In this document: positions 56,604 through 64,000 of the stretch, piece by piece
How positions within the stretch are numbered: position 1 is the first letter of the stretch
How the letters are laid out: every line of letters begins with the position of its first letter
Origin: Fischerella muscicola SAG 1427-1 = PCC 73103
GTDB taxonomy: Bacteria; Cyanobacteriota; Cyanobacteriia; Cyanobacteriales; Nostocaceae
Reading direction: 5' to 3'
Length of the DNA stretch: 64,000 nucleotides
Assembly: GCF_000317245.1 (NCBI RefSeq)
Contig: NZ_AJLJ01000176.1
Location: 1 to 64,000, forward strand
Position numbers and translations under genes: made by a program
The notes under the pieces: model-generated
Database searches by the model: none
The model's input: only the letters and a program-made list of their open reading frames with translations
What the model was told of the DNA's origin: nothing

Positions 56604-57341
56604 AACTGCTGAGGAGCTTTACGCCACAATTTTATCTTACATATAAAAACTAACACTGACTGATCCCCAGTTGCTGTAACTCCGACTACCAACTGAAGTT
56701 TTCTCAATTATTTTCTACCTAAAGAAATACAAATTTTTAGTTATGAATTTTTCGTAAAAATTTATGCTTTTTTTACAATTATATATTAAGCATGAACAAT
56801 TCATCAATACTTTGAAGGCAAGTCAATTAGAGCTAACTCTTACGAGCGAAGGATTAGGGACTTCCAAACAAAAAAACATTCTGTTGTAGCAGAAACGACT
56901 TGGAGATCAAGGAAGGAAGAAATCGCCTTGGGTAAAAATTGGATAATTTATTTTTTGGATTTCCCTTAGAGGAAAGGAAACAGCTTTTTTGCTCCTGTTT
57001 ATTTCGTGATCCCATTTCATAGGTAATAGTTTAGTTGCTTTCATTAACCTTAAGAGCTATTTTTTGTGTTTTCTTTTCAGACTTAGCAGGTGCTGATGAT
57101 CGCTTCTAGAGTGAAGTCGATGTTATTGTAAAGCTATAGATATACTACTTTCATAAAATTCTATCCATGCTATGCATTTGTGATACAGGGCAATATTAGC
57201 TATTTTCATCATCACTTAAACCAAGCTATGAACATCAGTAATCGTCATTAATGTCAAGGACGATTTTGATACGAACACTAAAACCAAAATACAACGACTA
57301 CAAAATCAAAGTTTGCTCTTTTACCCCTGAGAAACGGCAAG
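56604..57341. other. Long AT-rich leader or promoter region
   Basis: About 740 bases upstream of the radical-SAM gene and divergent from the DUF1830 gene. No frame reads like protein, and I found no known riboswitch pattern, although I cannot fold it by computation. Short T-runs occur at 56963-56980. Confidence 0.45.
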
Positions 57342-58922
57342 ATGGAAGCTCAAACATTCAATAAAATTCTCTATGTTCGCCTTCCGTGTAACCCCATCTT
57401 TCCTATTGGGGTTGTATACCTTAGCGATCACGTCCACAAGCAGTTCCCTAACATTGAACAGCGTATCTTTGATTTAGGAACAGTGCCACCTTTAGATTAT
57501 GCTAAAGCCCTAGATCGCTGTATCGACGAATTTCAGCCGACACTGCTAGTCTTCTCGTGGCGAGATATCCAAATTTATGCTCCAGTTGGTGGACGTGGTG
57601 GTAATCCATTGCAGTATACCTTTGAGTTTTTCTACTCCCGCAATCCATTTCTTAAAGTACAGGGAGCTTTTGGTTTGCTACGGATAGCATCGGGATACTA
57701 CGGTGAACTGTGGCGAAATCTAGGATTACTGAAGCGGGGTATCAAGCGCGCTCAACGTTATCACCCGAATGCTCGTGTAATTGTTGGTGGTGGTGCTGTC
57801 AGCGTCTTTTACGAACAGCTAGGTAAAAGCTTGCCAAAAAACACTATTGTCTCTGTAGGTGAAGGCGAAACTTTGCTGACAAAACTACTTAACGAACAAG
57901 AATTTCGGGACGAAAGATGTTATGTAGTAGGAGAAGATCAACCACGCGATCGCCTCATTCATGAACAACCCACACCACTAGAGAAAACCGCTTGTAACTA
58001 CGACTACATCGAAACCATCTGGCCAGAGTTTAAATACTATCTCCAAGACGGAGACTTTTACATCGGTGTTCAAACCAAACGCGGTTGTCCTCACAACTGC
58101 TGCTACTGTGTTTACACTGTTGTCGAAGGTAAACAAGTACGCATTAACCCCGCCGATGAAGTTGTTGCTGAAATGCGACAGTTATACGAGCGCGGTGTTC
58201 GCAATTTCTGGTTTACTGACGCCCAATTTATCCCAGCCCGTAAATTTATGGCTGATGCTGTTGAACTTTTGCAAAAAATCGTCGATTCTGGAATGGAAGA
58301 TATTCACTGGGCAGCATACATCCGGGCTGATAATCTCACTCCCCAATTGTGTGATTTGATGGTGAAAACTGGGATGAACTACTTTGAAATTGGTATCACT
58401 AGTGGTTCTCAAGAATTGGTGCGGAAAATGCGGATGGGCTACAATCTCCGTACTGTATTGCAAAACTGTCGGGATTTAAAAGCGGCTGGGTTTAACGATT
58501 TAGTTTCCGTCAATTATTCTTTTAATGTGATTGACGAACGCCCGGAAACGATTCGCCAAACCATCGCCTATCACCGCGAACTAGAACGGATTTTTGGGGT
58601 AGATAAAGTCGAACCTGCGATCTTTTTTATCGGACTACAACCCCACACCCACCTAGAAGAATATGCTTTCAAAGCAAATATTTTGAAACCAGGGTATGAT
58701 CCGATGAACATCACACCTTGGACTGTCCAAAAGATGCTGTGGAACCCAGAACCCCTTGGTTCCTTCTTTGGTGAAGTTTGCTTGCAAGCTTGGCGACAAA
58801 ACCCCAATGACTTTGGACGCGAAGTCATGAAGATATTAGAGGAAAAACTTGGTTGTGCTGAACTAGAAGAAGCACTTTCTGCACCCATTGAGCCAAAACC
58901 AAAAGAATTGGTGGGTGTTTAA
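57342..58922 (+). CDS. B12-binding radical SAM protein, BchE-like
   Basis: A 526-residue enzyme. The N-terminal half is a cobalamin-binding-type domain (IFPIGVVYLSDHVHKQFP, IVGGGAVSV). The radical SAM cluster is CPHNCCYC with C249, C253 and C256. SAM-binding and GITSGSQE motifs follow. It resembles the cyanobacterial high-light acclimation radical SAM group. The substrate is unknown; BchE itself forms the isocyclic ring of chlorophyll. Confidence 0.88.
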   Translation: MEAQTFNKILYVRLPCNPIFPIGVVYLSDHVHKQFPNIEQRIFDLGTVPPLDYAKALDRCIDEFQPTLLVFSWRDIQIYAPVGGRGGNPLQYTFEFFYSRNPFLKVQGAFGLLRIASGYYGELWRNLGLLKRGIKRAQRYHPNARVIVGGGAVSVFYEQLGKSLPKNTIVSVGEGETLLTKLLNEQEFRDERCYVVGEDQPRDRLIHEQPTPLEKTACNYDYIETIWPEFKYYLQDGDFYIGVQTKRGCPHNCCYCVYTVVEGKQVRINPADEVVAEMRQLYERGVRNFWFTDAQFIPARKFMADAVELLQKIVDSGMEDIHWAAYIRADNLTPQLCDLMVKTGMNYFEIGITSGSQELVRKMRMGYNLRTVLQNCRDLKAAGFNDLVSVNYSFNVIDERPETIRQTIAYHRELERIFGVDKVEPAIFFIGLQPHTHLEEYAFKANILKPGYDPMNITPWTVQKMLWNPEPLGSFFGEVCLQAWRQNPNDFGREVMKILEEKLGCAELEEALSAPIEPKPKELVGV

Positions 58923-59085
58923 AACTAACTATCGTTAGTCAAAACTAAGAGCAAGGCTAAAGGGCTAGAGAGATTTTCTCTTACCCTTTAACCTTTACCC
59001 ATGTTTTTCAAAGTAAACTAAATAATCAGAAGCATAAATTAAATTTATATCCCCAGCACCTGCGCGGTTCATTTAACAAAACCCC

Positions 59086-60486
59086 ATGTTAGAAGGTTCA
59101 ATACTCCAACAACTGGAAATAGCTCATCGCCATAGCAAAAGACCGATTAGATTCGGAGTGTACTATAAAAATACCTTAGTCGCTCTGTGTCATGCCCTAG
59201 AAGATCACATATTAAATGATGTCACTTCACCCTTGGTAATTACCGCCTTTGAACAAGGGAAATGGTATCTTCAAGAAGCAGAAAGATATGCAGACATCGC
59301 CAAAAAATCCCGTCACATAGCCATCATGGCAGCCCCGGATACTGGCTGGGCAGAACATCCTACCAGTCAGTTACCTAATGTCAGCTTAGTTGCTTTAGAT
59401 CCCGCTGATCCAGTGGCTCAGGAATGGCACTTGATTATCCTATCCCCAAAATACACAGCCATGGTAATTTGTCAAGAATTATCAGAGGCTGATTATGGTG
59501 CTTCTGGATTGCCTGCGTCAGACTTAGAAAGAAAATTTTACGGCTTGTGGACATTTGAACCAGAATTAGTCAAAGAAACAAGCAGATTAGCGATCGCTCA
59601 CATTCAACGCTACGATCCAGAATTAGCAGCAAAACTCATTGCCTATCAAGATGCGATTCAGCCTAGCTTGGCTACACCAGAAGAATTGAGTGCGGTAGTT
59701 TCCCGTGTAGTTGATTACCTCCAAATCGGACAGCAAAACATATCTGTTCCCACCAACATCCGCCACCAAGCCCTAGATACTAACTTAGTTTCCAATGAAA
59801 TCCAGGCATTTTTGCGGATGGCACAAATAATAGATGCTGCTGATATTACCAATCCTATGGCAGCAGTAGAAGTTGTGACGCTCGTGGAAACAATGGGACA
59901 ACTTTTAGATTTGCCCGCATGGCAGATCAAAAGATTGCGCCTAGCTGGATTGCTACACCGATTAGATCCACTGCAAAGAGTAGAAAGTGTATTAACTCCT
60001 GGTACAACTACTTATTACCAAGAAGATGCACCTAGTTGTCCTTTAACTTGTTCTCTTGTACCAGGAGCGCAAGTACTACGAACTATGCCACGACTACGAG
60101 CGGTAGCACAAATTATTACTCACCAAACCGAGTATTGGGATGGAACTGGTGAACCTGCGGGATTAGCTGGTGATGAAATTCCTCTAGAATCGAGAATTTT
60201 GGCACTCATTGTTGAATTTCAATGGCGAGTGCATCAAAAACAATCATCTCAATTGACTCGTGAAGAAATAATTAATCAAGCTTTAGAAGAATGCAGACAA
60301 CAATCGCGACGCTTTGATCCAAAACTGATAGATACCTTGACACTATTAGTCATGGGTTTACAACAAGGACTAGAGTTACCTATAATTACACCGAAACTCA
60401 GCGTTGGTATGTGGTTATTGGATTCTCGACTCGATAGTGAAACCAAGACTATTGTTGAAAGAAATCAAAATTTACGCATACAATAA
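59086..60486 (+). CDS. DICT sensor protein with degenerate HD-GYP-like domain
   Basis: A 466-residue cytoplasmic protein. Residues 1-160 form a DICT sensory domain (IRFGVYYKNTLVALCHALED). Residues 230-420 resemble an HD-GYP phosphodiesterase: LAGLLHRLDP, HQTEYWDGTGEP and IPLESRILALI, but HD is HR and GYP is GEP, so c-di-GMP hydrolysis is doubtful. Perhaps a signalling adaptor. It follows the radical-SAM gene by 160 bases on the same strand. Confidence 0.8.
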   Translation: MLEGSILQQLEIAHRHSKRPIRFGVYYKNTLVALCHALEDHILNDVTSPLVITAFEQGKWYLQEAERYADIAKKSRHIAIMAAPDTGWAEHPTSQLPNVSLVALDPADPVAQEWHLIILSPKYTAMVICQELSEADYGASGLPASDLERKFYGLWTFEPELVKETSRLAIAHIQRYDPELAAKLIAYQDAIQPSLATPEELSAVVSRVVDYLQIGQQNISVPTNIRHQALDTNLVSNEIQAFLRMAQIIDAADITNPMAAVEVVTLVETMGQLLDLPAWQIKRLRLAGLLHRLDPLQRVESVLTPGTTTYYQEDAPSCPLTCSLVPGAQVLRTMPRLRAVAQIITHQTEYWDGTGEPAGLAGDEIPLESRILALIVEFQWRVHQKQSSQLTREEIINQALEECRQQSRRFDPKLIDTLTLLVMGLQQGLELPIITPKLSVGMWLLDSRLDSETKTIVERNQNLRIQ

Positions 60487-60600
60487 GTGTTTTTTAAGCT
60501 TAACTAGTACTTAGGCAGAAATTTTTTGAAACTCTTATTTCTTTGTGTGCTTCCCCCAGGGTTGGACACAAAGATCACAAAGAAATTTTTTGTAGATTTT

Positions 60601-61239
60601 ATGAATATAGAAGCTATTAAATCAGGAAAAGTTAAGCACTTAGCAGGAGCTAATTTAGAAGATGAAGATTTATCAAATTTGGATTTAAACCGCATTAATT
60701 TTGCTGGTGCTACTCTTGTGGGTACAAATTTCACTGGTTCTAAACTTGAAAGCGGGCATTTGGAAGGTGCTAATTTGATGGGAGCAAACCTACAAGCAAC
60801 TGATTTGCGGGCGAATTTGATGGGCGCGAACTTGATGCAAGCAGATTTGACAGGTGCTGACTTAAGGGGTAGCAATTTACGTGGTGCTAATTTAATGGGG
60901 GCGAGACTGAGTGAAGTATCTTTTGCTGGTGCTTTCTTGAGTGGTGCAAATTTGATGAATGTCAACTTACAAGGAGTTGACTTACGGGGTGCTGACTTAC
61001 GAGGAGCCAACCTGACAGGAGCGAATCTCAAAGGCGCAGACTTAAGCCGTGCAGATTTGCAAGGGGCGTTGTTGAGTGAAGCAAATTTAGAAGAAGCAGA
61101 TATAAGAGAGGCTAATTTGTCAGGGGCAAATTTGGCAAGCGCAAATTTACTGTGTGCAGAGTTAGAAGGGGCGAATTTAAATGGAGTAAATTTAGACCGG
61201 GCTTGTTTGGTAGGAACAATGGTTGAGATGAGTTTGTAA
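60601..61239 (+). CDS. Pentapeptide-repeat protein
   Basis: A 212-residue protein, almost entirely A(D/N)LXX repeats from about residue 15 (LAGANLEDEDLSNLDL) to the end, forming a right-handed quadrilateral beta helix. Some such proteins mimic DNA; role here unknown. ATG 60601 begins the repeat-proper protein; an upstream TTG would add a stretch that overlaps an inverted repeat. Confidence 0.85.
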   Translation: MNIEAIKSGKVKHLAGANLEDEDLSNLDLNRINFAGATLVGTNFTGSKLESGHLEGANLMGANLQATDLRANLMGANLMQADLTGADLRGSNLRGANLMGARLSEVSFAGAFLSGANLMNVNLQGVDLRGADLRGANLTGANLKGADLSRADLQGALLSEANLEEADIREANLSGANLASANLLCAELEGANLNGVNLDRACLVGTMVEMSL

Positions 61240-61371
61240 GGATTTTTGCCATTGTTAGAATTTTAGCAGGTAAAGCAGGTGAAAATTTGTGAGTTTACAA
61301 GAAGTAGTTCTATGTAGATACGTTACAGGAACAAATTAAAGCAATACCTGCTCTTAAAATGTTAATCCAAC

Positions 61372-62208
61372 TTAAGAAGTAGAACTTATTTTTAATTGTC
61401 TTCCCCTCATCAACAACGCCAACACGCCCATCAATACTAACCCCATTACTCCCATCAAAGGATTGTTATTTACCCCTGTCACCCAATCAGGAACCCGATT
61501 CGTGTATTCAATTAATCCGCCAATATCAACGATGTAATAACCCCAAACTATACCCATATGTAAACCAATAGGTAATCCCAAACGCCCTCGTCGCCAGCGC
61601 TTTCCCCATACCTGCGTCAACCCCAGTAGCACTAAAGCCGGAAGTTGTGGCAATGTATGAATAATTGCTTCCAAAGGCTTAATAAAATGCGACACTCCAT
61701 AAATTATTGCACTTGCCCAGAGTGCTACACGGGGAGAATAATCTCGCTGCAATTCATCTAACAACCAGCCTCGAAATAACAATTCTTCGGCAAACCCAAT
61801 ACCCAAACCTGTAAGGGAACCTTCTAATACTATTTTTAATAAAAAAACTTTGGGTTGTTGCCACACCAAAAATCCAAACAACCCTTCTAAAGCAAATAAA
61901 ATCAAAATGCTAATTAATCCTATAGCTAAACCATGTAGTAAATCTACGCCGTTTAATCGCGTGAACTGTAAACCGTAGTGCTGGAAAATTTGGGGTTGTT
62001 TGTAAACTTGCTTACCCCATATTCTGAGTAGAAAAATAAATTCTATATATAGTAGTACCATTGTTAAAATAGTTACTAAATTCCTATCAGGTATTAGTAA
62101 ATATATTGGTATAGCAAAAGGCAACCACAGCACTAATAAAATCACAATAAAAGAACCCAGCCTGATCAATACAGAACGCTGGGCTAAAAAAACAAGGTTT
62201 ATTTTCAT
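61372..62208 (-). CDS. CPBP-family intramembrane protease
   Basis: A 278-residue multi-pass protein of the CAAX-processing Abi family. The glutamate pair and arginine are in EELLFRGW, the second-motif histidine in YGVSHFIKP and the third in GLHMGIVWGYY, so the site is intact. Substrate is unknown. Confidence 0.88.
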   Translation of the reverse strand: MKINLVFLAQRSVLIRLGSFIVILLVLWLPFAIPIYLLIPDRNLVTILTMVLLYIEFIFLLRIWGKQVYKQPQIFQHYGLQFTRLNGVDLLHGLAIGLISILILFALEGLFGFLVWQQPKVFLLKIVLEGSLTGLGIGFAEELLFRGWLLDELQRDYSPRVALWASAIIYGVSHFIKPLEAIIHTLPQLPALVLLGLTQVWGKRWRRGRLGLPIGLHMGIVWGYYIVDIGGLIEYTNRVPDWVTGVNNNPLMGVMGLVLMGVLALLMRGRQLKISSTS

Positions 62209-62345
62209 ACCAAATTGGTTAGACTTTTAAGCATTTCAGCTAGTTTATCAATAATGTTCTCACTTATAGACCAACTTGATTTTAAAATTTGTGAGTGTTC
62301 AGACTAACAGACTAACCACTGATGACTGAATAACTGTTCACTGAT

Positions 62346-62627
62346 TTATTCTTCTGGTTCAATTGTACTAATCAATCCATGATTTTTTAAAGTCTCACAA
62401 TAAAACTCAGCAGGCTCCTGAGCACAAGTAATGACTAAAGCTATACCATTGCTATGGGCCTCCATCATGATGCTAACAGCCTGTGGTTGAGTAAGGCTGG
62501 GTACTGTAGTTAATAGAACCTGCACCACATACTCCATAGTGTTGTAGTCGTCGTTATGGAGCAAAACTCGATATTGAGGCGCTAGTTTTCTGGAAGTTGA
62601 AGGCTTCTGTTTGGTTTCGACTGACAC
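62346..62627 (-). CDS. clpS: ATP-dependent Clp protease adaptor ClpS
   Basis: A 93-residue adaptor that delivers N-end-rule substrates to ClpA/ClpC. The signature VLLHNDDYNTMEYVVQVLL is present, with the hydrophobic pocket residues, and HSNGIALVITCAQEPAEFY follows. No clp subunit is adjacent. It converges with nothing in particular; the CPBP gene is downstream. Confidence 0.93.
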   Translation of the reverse strand: MSVETKQKPSTSRKLAPQYRVLLHNDDYNTMEYVVQVLLTTVPSLTQPQAVSIMMEAHSNGIALVITCAQEPAEFYCETLKNHGLISTIEPEE

Positions 62628-62950
62628 GGCTGCTTGCTCTGCTGATAATTTACTACAACAAATTTTTTTCTAGAGGTTGCTTACTAGAGTTAGCTATACA
62701 GTTACTTATGAATTATTGTATAGCACCAAAAAGGTTGTTGGTAGTAATTGGTTGGTTGTTAGTCAAAGGTAATTTGTCAAAAGTCATTGGTCAAAAATCA
62801 TTTATCATTAGGCATTGAGCATGGGGCATTGGTTATTCTCCCTTGTCCCCCTTTCCCCGCTCCCAATACTTAGATTGCTATTGATTCTGGTAGCTTTTAA
62901 AATAGAAACAGCAGCAGCAAAATTAATGCCACTGCCAAAGCTATAAGAAT
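62628..62950. other. Spacer with simple repeats
   Basis: About 320 bases between clpS and a small gene. It has GTTGGTAGTAATTGGTTGG and CATTGGTCAAAAATCATT-type low-complexity repeats and CCCTTGTCCCCC tracts, similar to the hemA-flanking cassettes. Confidence 0.5.
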
Positions 62951-63313
62951 ATGGAGATTACACTGAATTTTCACCCAGGGCAAATAGTATCTTTGGAGCA
63001 TGATGACAGCAAGCTATACGCAGAAGTTATTCAAGTTGTTATTTCCCGTCATTTGTGCTGGGTACGTCCTTTGCTATTATTGGTAAAATCTTCGGAATCG
63101 GAACCTCCACTCATAAATGATTTACGAGAGGCTTCCGATTTGCTTTGGCCATTGGATTTCTTTCGACCAGCTTTAGATACAGAAGTAATTCCCATCTTGA
63201 GTCAGGTATTAGCAAAAGAACCAAAACCCGAAATAGACTCCTCTACTAAGCAGCTACTTCATCAGTTTATTCATGAAGTTTGGCAAGCCTACAAGAAAGA
63301 ATCTACAGGCTAG
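62951..63313 (+). CDS. Conserved cyanobacterial hypothetical protein
   Basis: A 120-residue soluble protein. FHPGQIVSLEHDDSKLYAEV suggests a small SH3-like beta barrel, then a segment with WPLDFFRPALDTEV and a helical C-terminus. The stop codon lies at the edge of a possible mobile repeat. Function is unknown. Confidence 0.7.
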   Translation: MEITLNFHPGQIVSLEHDDSKLYAEVIQVVISRHLCWVRPLLLLVKSSESEPPLINDLREASDLLWPLDFFRPALDTEVIPILSQVLAKEPKPEIDSSTKQLLHQFIHEVWQAYKKESTG

Positions 63314-63443
63314 TGCTACACCACACCAAACTAGCTAGGTAATGCGAGGTTCGTAGTCAGGACTTTAATCTTCTTTCACCTTTAATTTAAGTGCTGGAGC
63401 CGCTTACTACAACCTCCGCATACCTTGTGTGGCAGACTGCTAG
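63309..63443. mobile_element. Possible degenerate MITE at the end of the 62951 gene
   Basis: Outer ends GCTAGTGCTACACCACAC and, reversed, CTAGCAGTCTGCCACAC, enclose a degenerate copy of the GTAGTAAGGACTTTAGTC repeat. The match is imperfect, so confidence is limited. The left end includes the stop codon of the preceding gene. Confidence 0.4.
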
Positions 63444-63708
63444 TACTGCTGTCGAAAGTTATAAATTACACTTAAATTATTCCTGAAGGTAACTGAAAAC
63501 TTCTATTCCCATGTTCTTAAATTAAGCATTTTTATACTTATATGTTTGAAATAACAATATTTCAAAATGAAATATTACACAATGATTAGCAGTCATATTC
63601 GTTAAGATAACAAGCTTGCTGCAAGAAAATGTATGTAACAAAATTGTTCAGCTTAATTAAGTGTGGTAAAGATGTATCACCAATAACCTACTAACTAAAT
63701 ATTATTCT
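63314..63708. other. Spacer with degenerate repeat
   Basis: About 395 bases. The left part is the possible element above; the remainder (63450-63708) is AT-rich without genes or clear stems. Confidence 0.45.
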
Positions 63709-63903
63709 TTAGATGTTGGGAACTAATTGAATTCGGCCAGCATCCATTTCTGCCATTAATAATTCTAAGGCTTCGTAATCAATATCAGAGATGTAACCCA
63801 TTTGTGTCAGTTCTGAATTAATTTCATTTTCTATTTCAGGAGTTAATTTTTTAATCAAAAGGGCTTTTTCTACTAGCTGACGAATGATATACCTGGTTTT
63901 CAT
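63709..63903 (-). CDS. Small hypothetical protein
   Basis: A 64-residue helical protein, MKTRYIIRQLVEKALLIKK and a second helix DYEALELLMAEMDAGRI. No known domain. Convincing codon pattern but no neighbours that suggest a role. Confidence 0.55.
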   Translation of the reverse strand: MKTRYIIRQLVEKALLIKKLTPEIENEINSELTQMGYISDIDYEALELLMAEMDAGRIQLVPNI

Positions 63904-64000
63904 ACATAATTAACCAACTATTTCTCTTTATATAGTTATTATCTCAGTCGCAATTTTGTATAAAATGTGATCTGATACTTATGTTAGCAGTGATCTGGAG

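Noticed and set aside
60504-61031. Minus-strand 175-codon frame opposite the second pentapeptide protein
   Set aside because: The lysine/alanine/proline-rich repeat is the antisense shadow of the pentapeptide repeats.

Overview
The window is chromosomal DNA from a cyanobacterium, most likely a filamentous Nostocales-type strain. Evidence for this is the many HIP1 octamers (GCGATCGC) in genes and spacers, the families found only or mainly in cyanobacteria (DUF1830, DUF4112, DUF4079, DUF6761, UPF0182, DICT proteins), a fructose/sedoheptulose bisphosphatase beside hemA, and spacers packed with short repeats. I found no rRNA, tRNA, CRISPR array, prophage or complete transposase.

Layout. 0-3.8 kb: a membrane protein, a RelE toxin gene broken by a 99-bp palindromic element, a quinone oxidoreductase and two small unknown genes. 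3.8-7.3 kb: a three-gene minus-strand operon (flavoprotein, a HemB without zinc cysteines, a CobW/ZNG-type metallochaperone) behind a 29-bp perfect palindrome whose core matches the cyanobacterial Zur box. This is the clearest regulatory unit here and looks like a low-zinc response. 7.3-15.5 kb: D-Ala-D-Ala ligase, small genes, a 1.4-kb gene-poor stretch ending in a probable small RNA, an alpha/beta hydrolase with a DUF4112 protein, a Uma2 nuclease-like gene, and a PIN/RHH toxin-antitoxin pair with the toxin first. 15.5-25 kb: a divergent CHASE3 kinase/OmpR regulator pair, a DUF1830 fusion, and HpnA-like epimerase, RND pump and HpnG-like phosphorylase genes suggesting hopanoid work, then an HtrA-type protease. 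25-35 kb: a barrel-like protein, an RDD/HEAT/pentapeptide fusion, a polyamine-type ABC importer (potA, potD, potB but no potC) with a decayed VapBC locus inside it, and PBP2. 35-51 kb: thioredoxin, UPF0182, hemA, glpX, grxC, tadA, plsC, a subtilisin-type protease, bolA and grxD. 51-64 kb: an atypical OmpR regulator, an ABC ATPase, MazEF, a BchE-like B12/radical-SAM protein, a DICT plus degenerate HD-GYP protein, a pentapeptide protein, a CPBP protease and clpS.

The most unusual signal is the behaviour of small repeats. They form composite cassettes on both sides of hemA, sit inside one another, split a toxin gene with an apparent 8-bp target duplication, and in two large membrane proteins (RND pump and UPF0182) are read in frame as extra peptide of about 40-50 residues. 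Four toxin-antitoxin loci are present: two intact and two decayed.

No multi-gene system of clearly unknown type was identified. The best candidates for new biology are the in-frame repeat peptides, two putative small RNAs, the response regulator with an altered acidic pocket, and the transporter lacking PotC. All family calls come from reading motifs by eye, without database searches.
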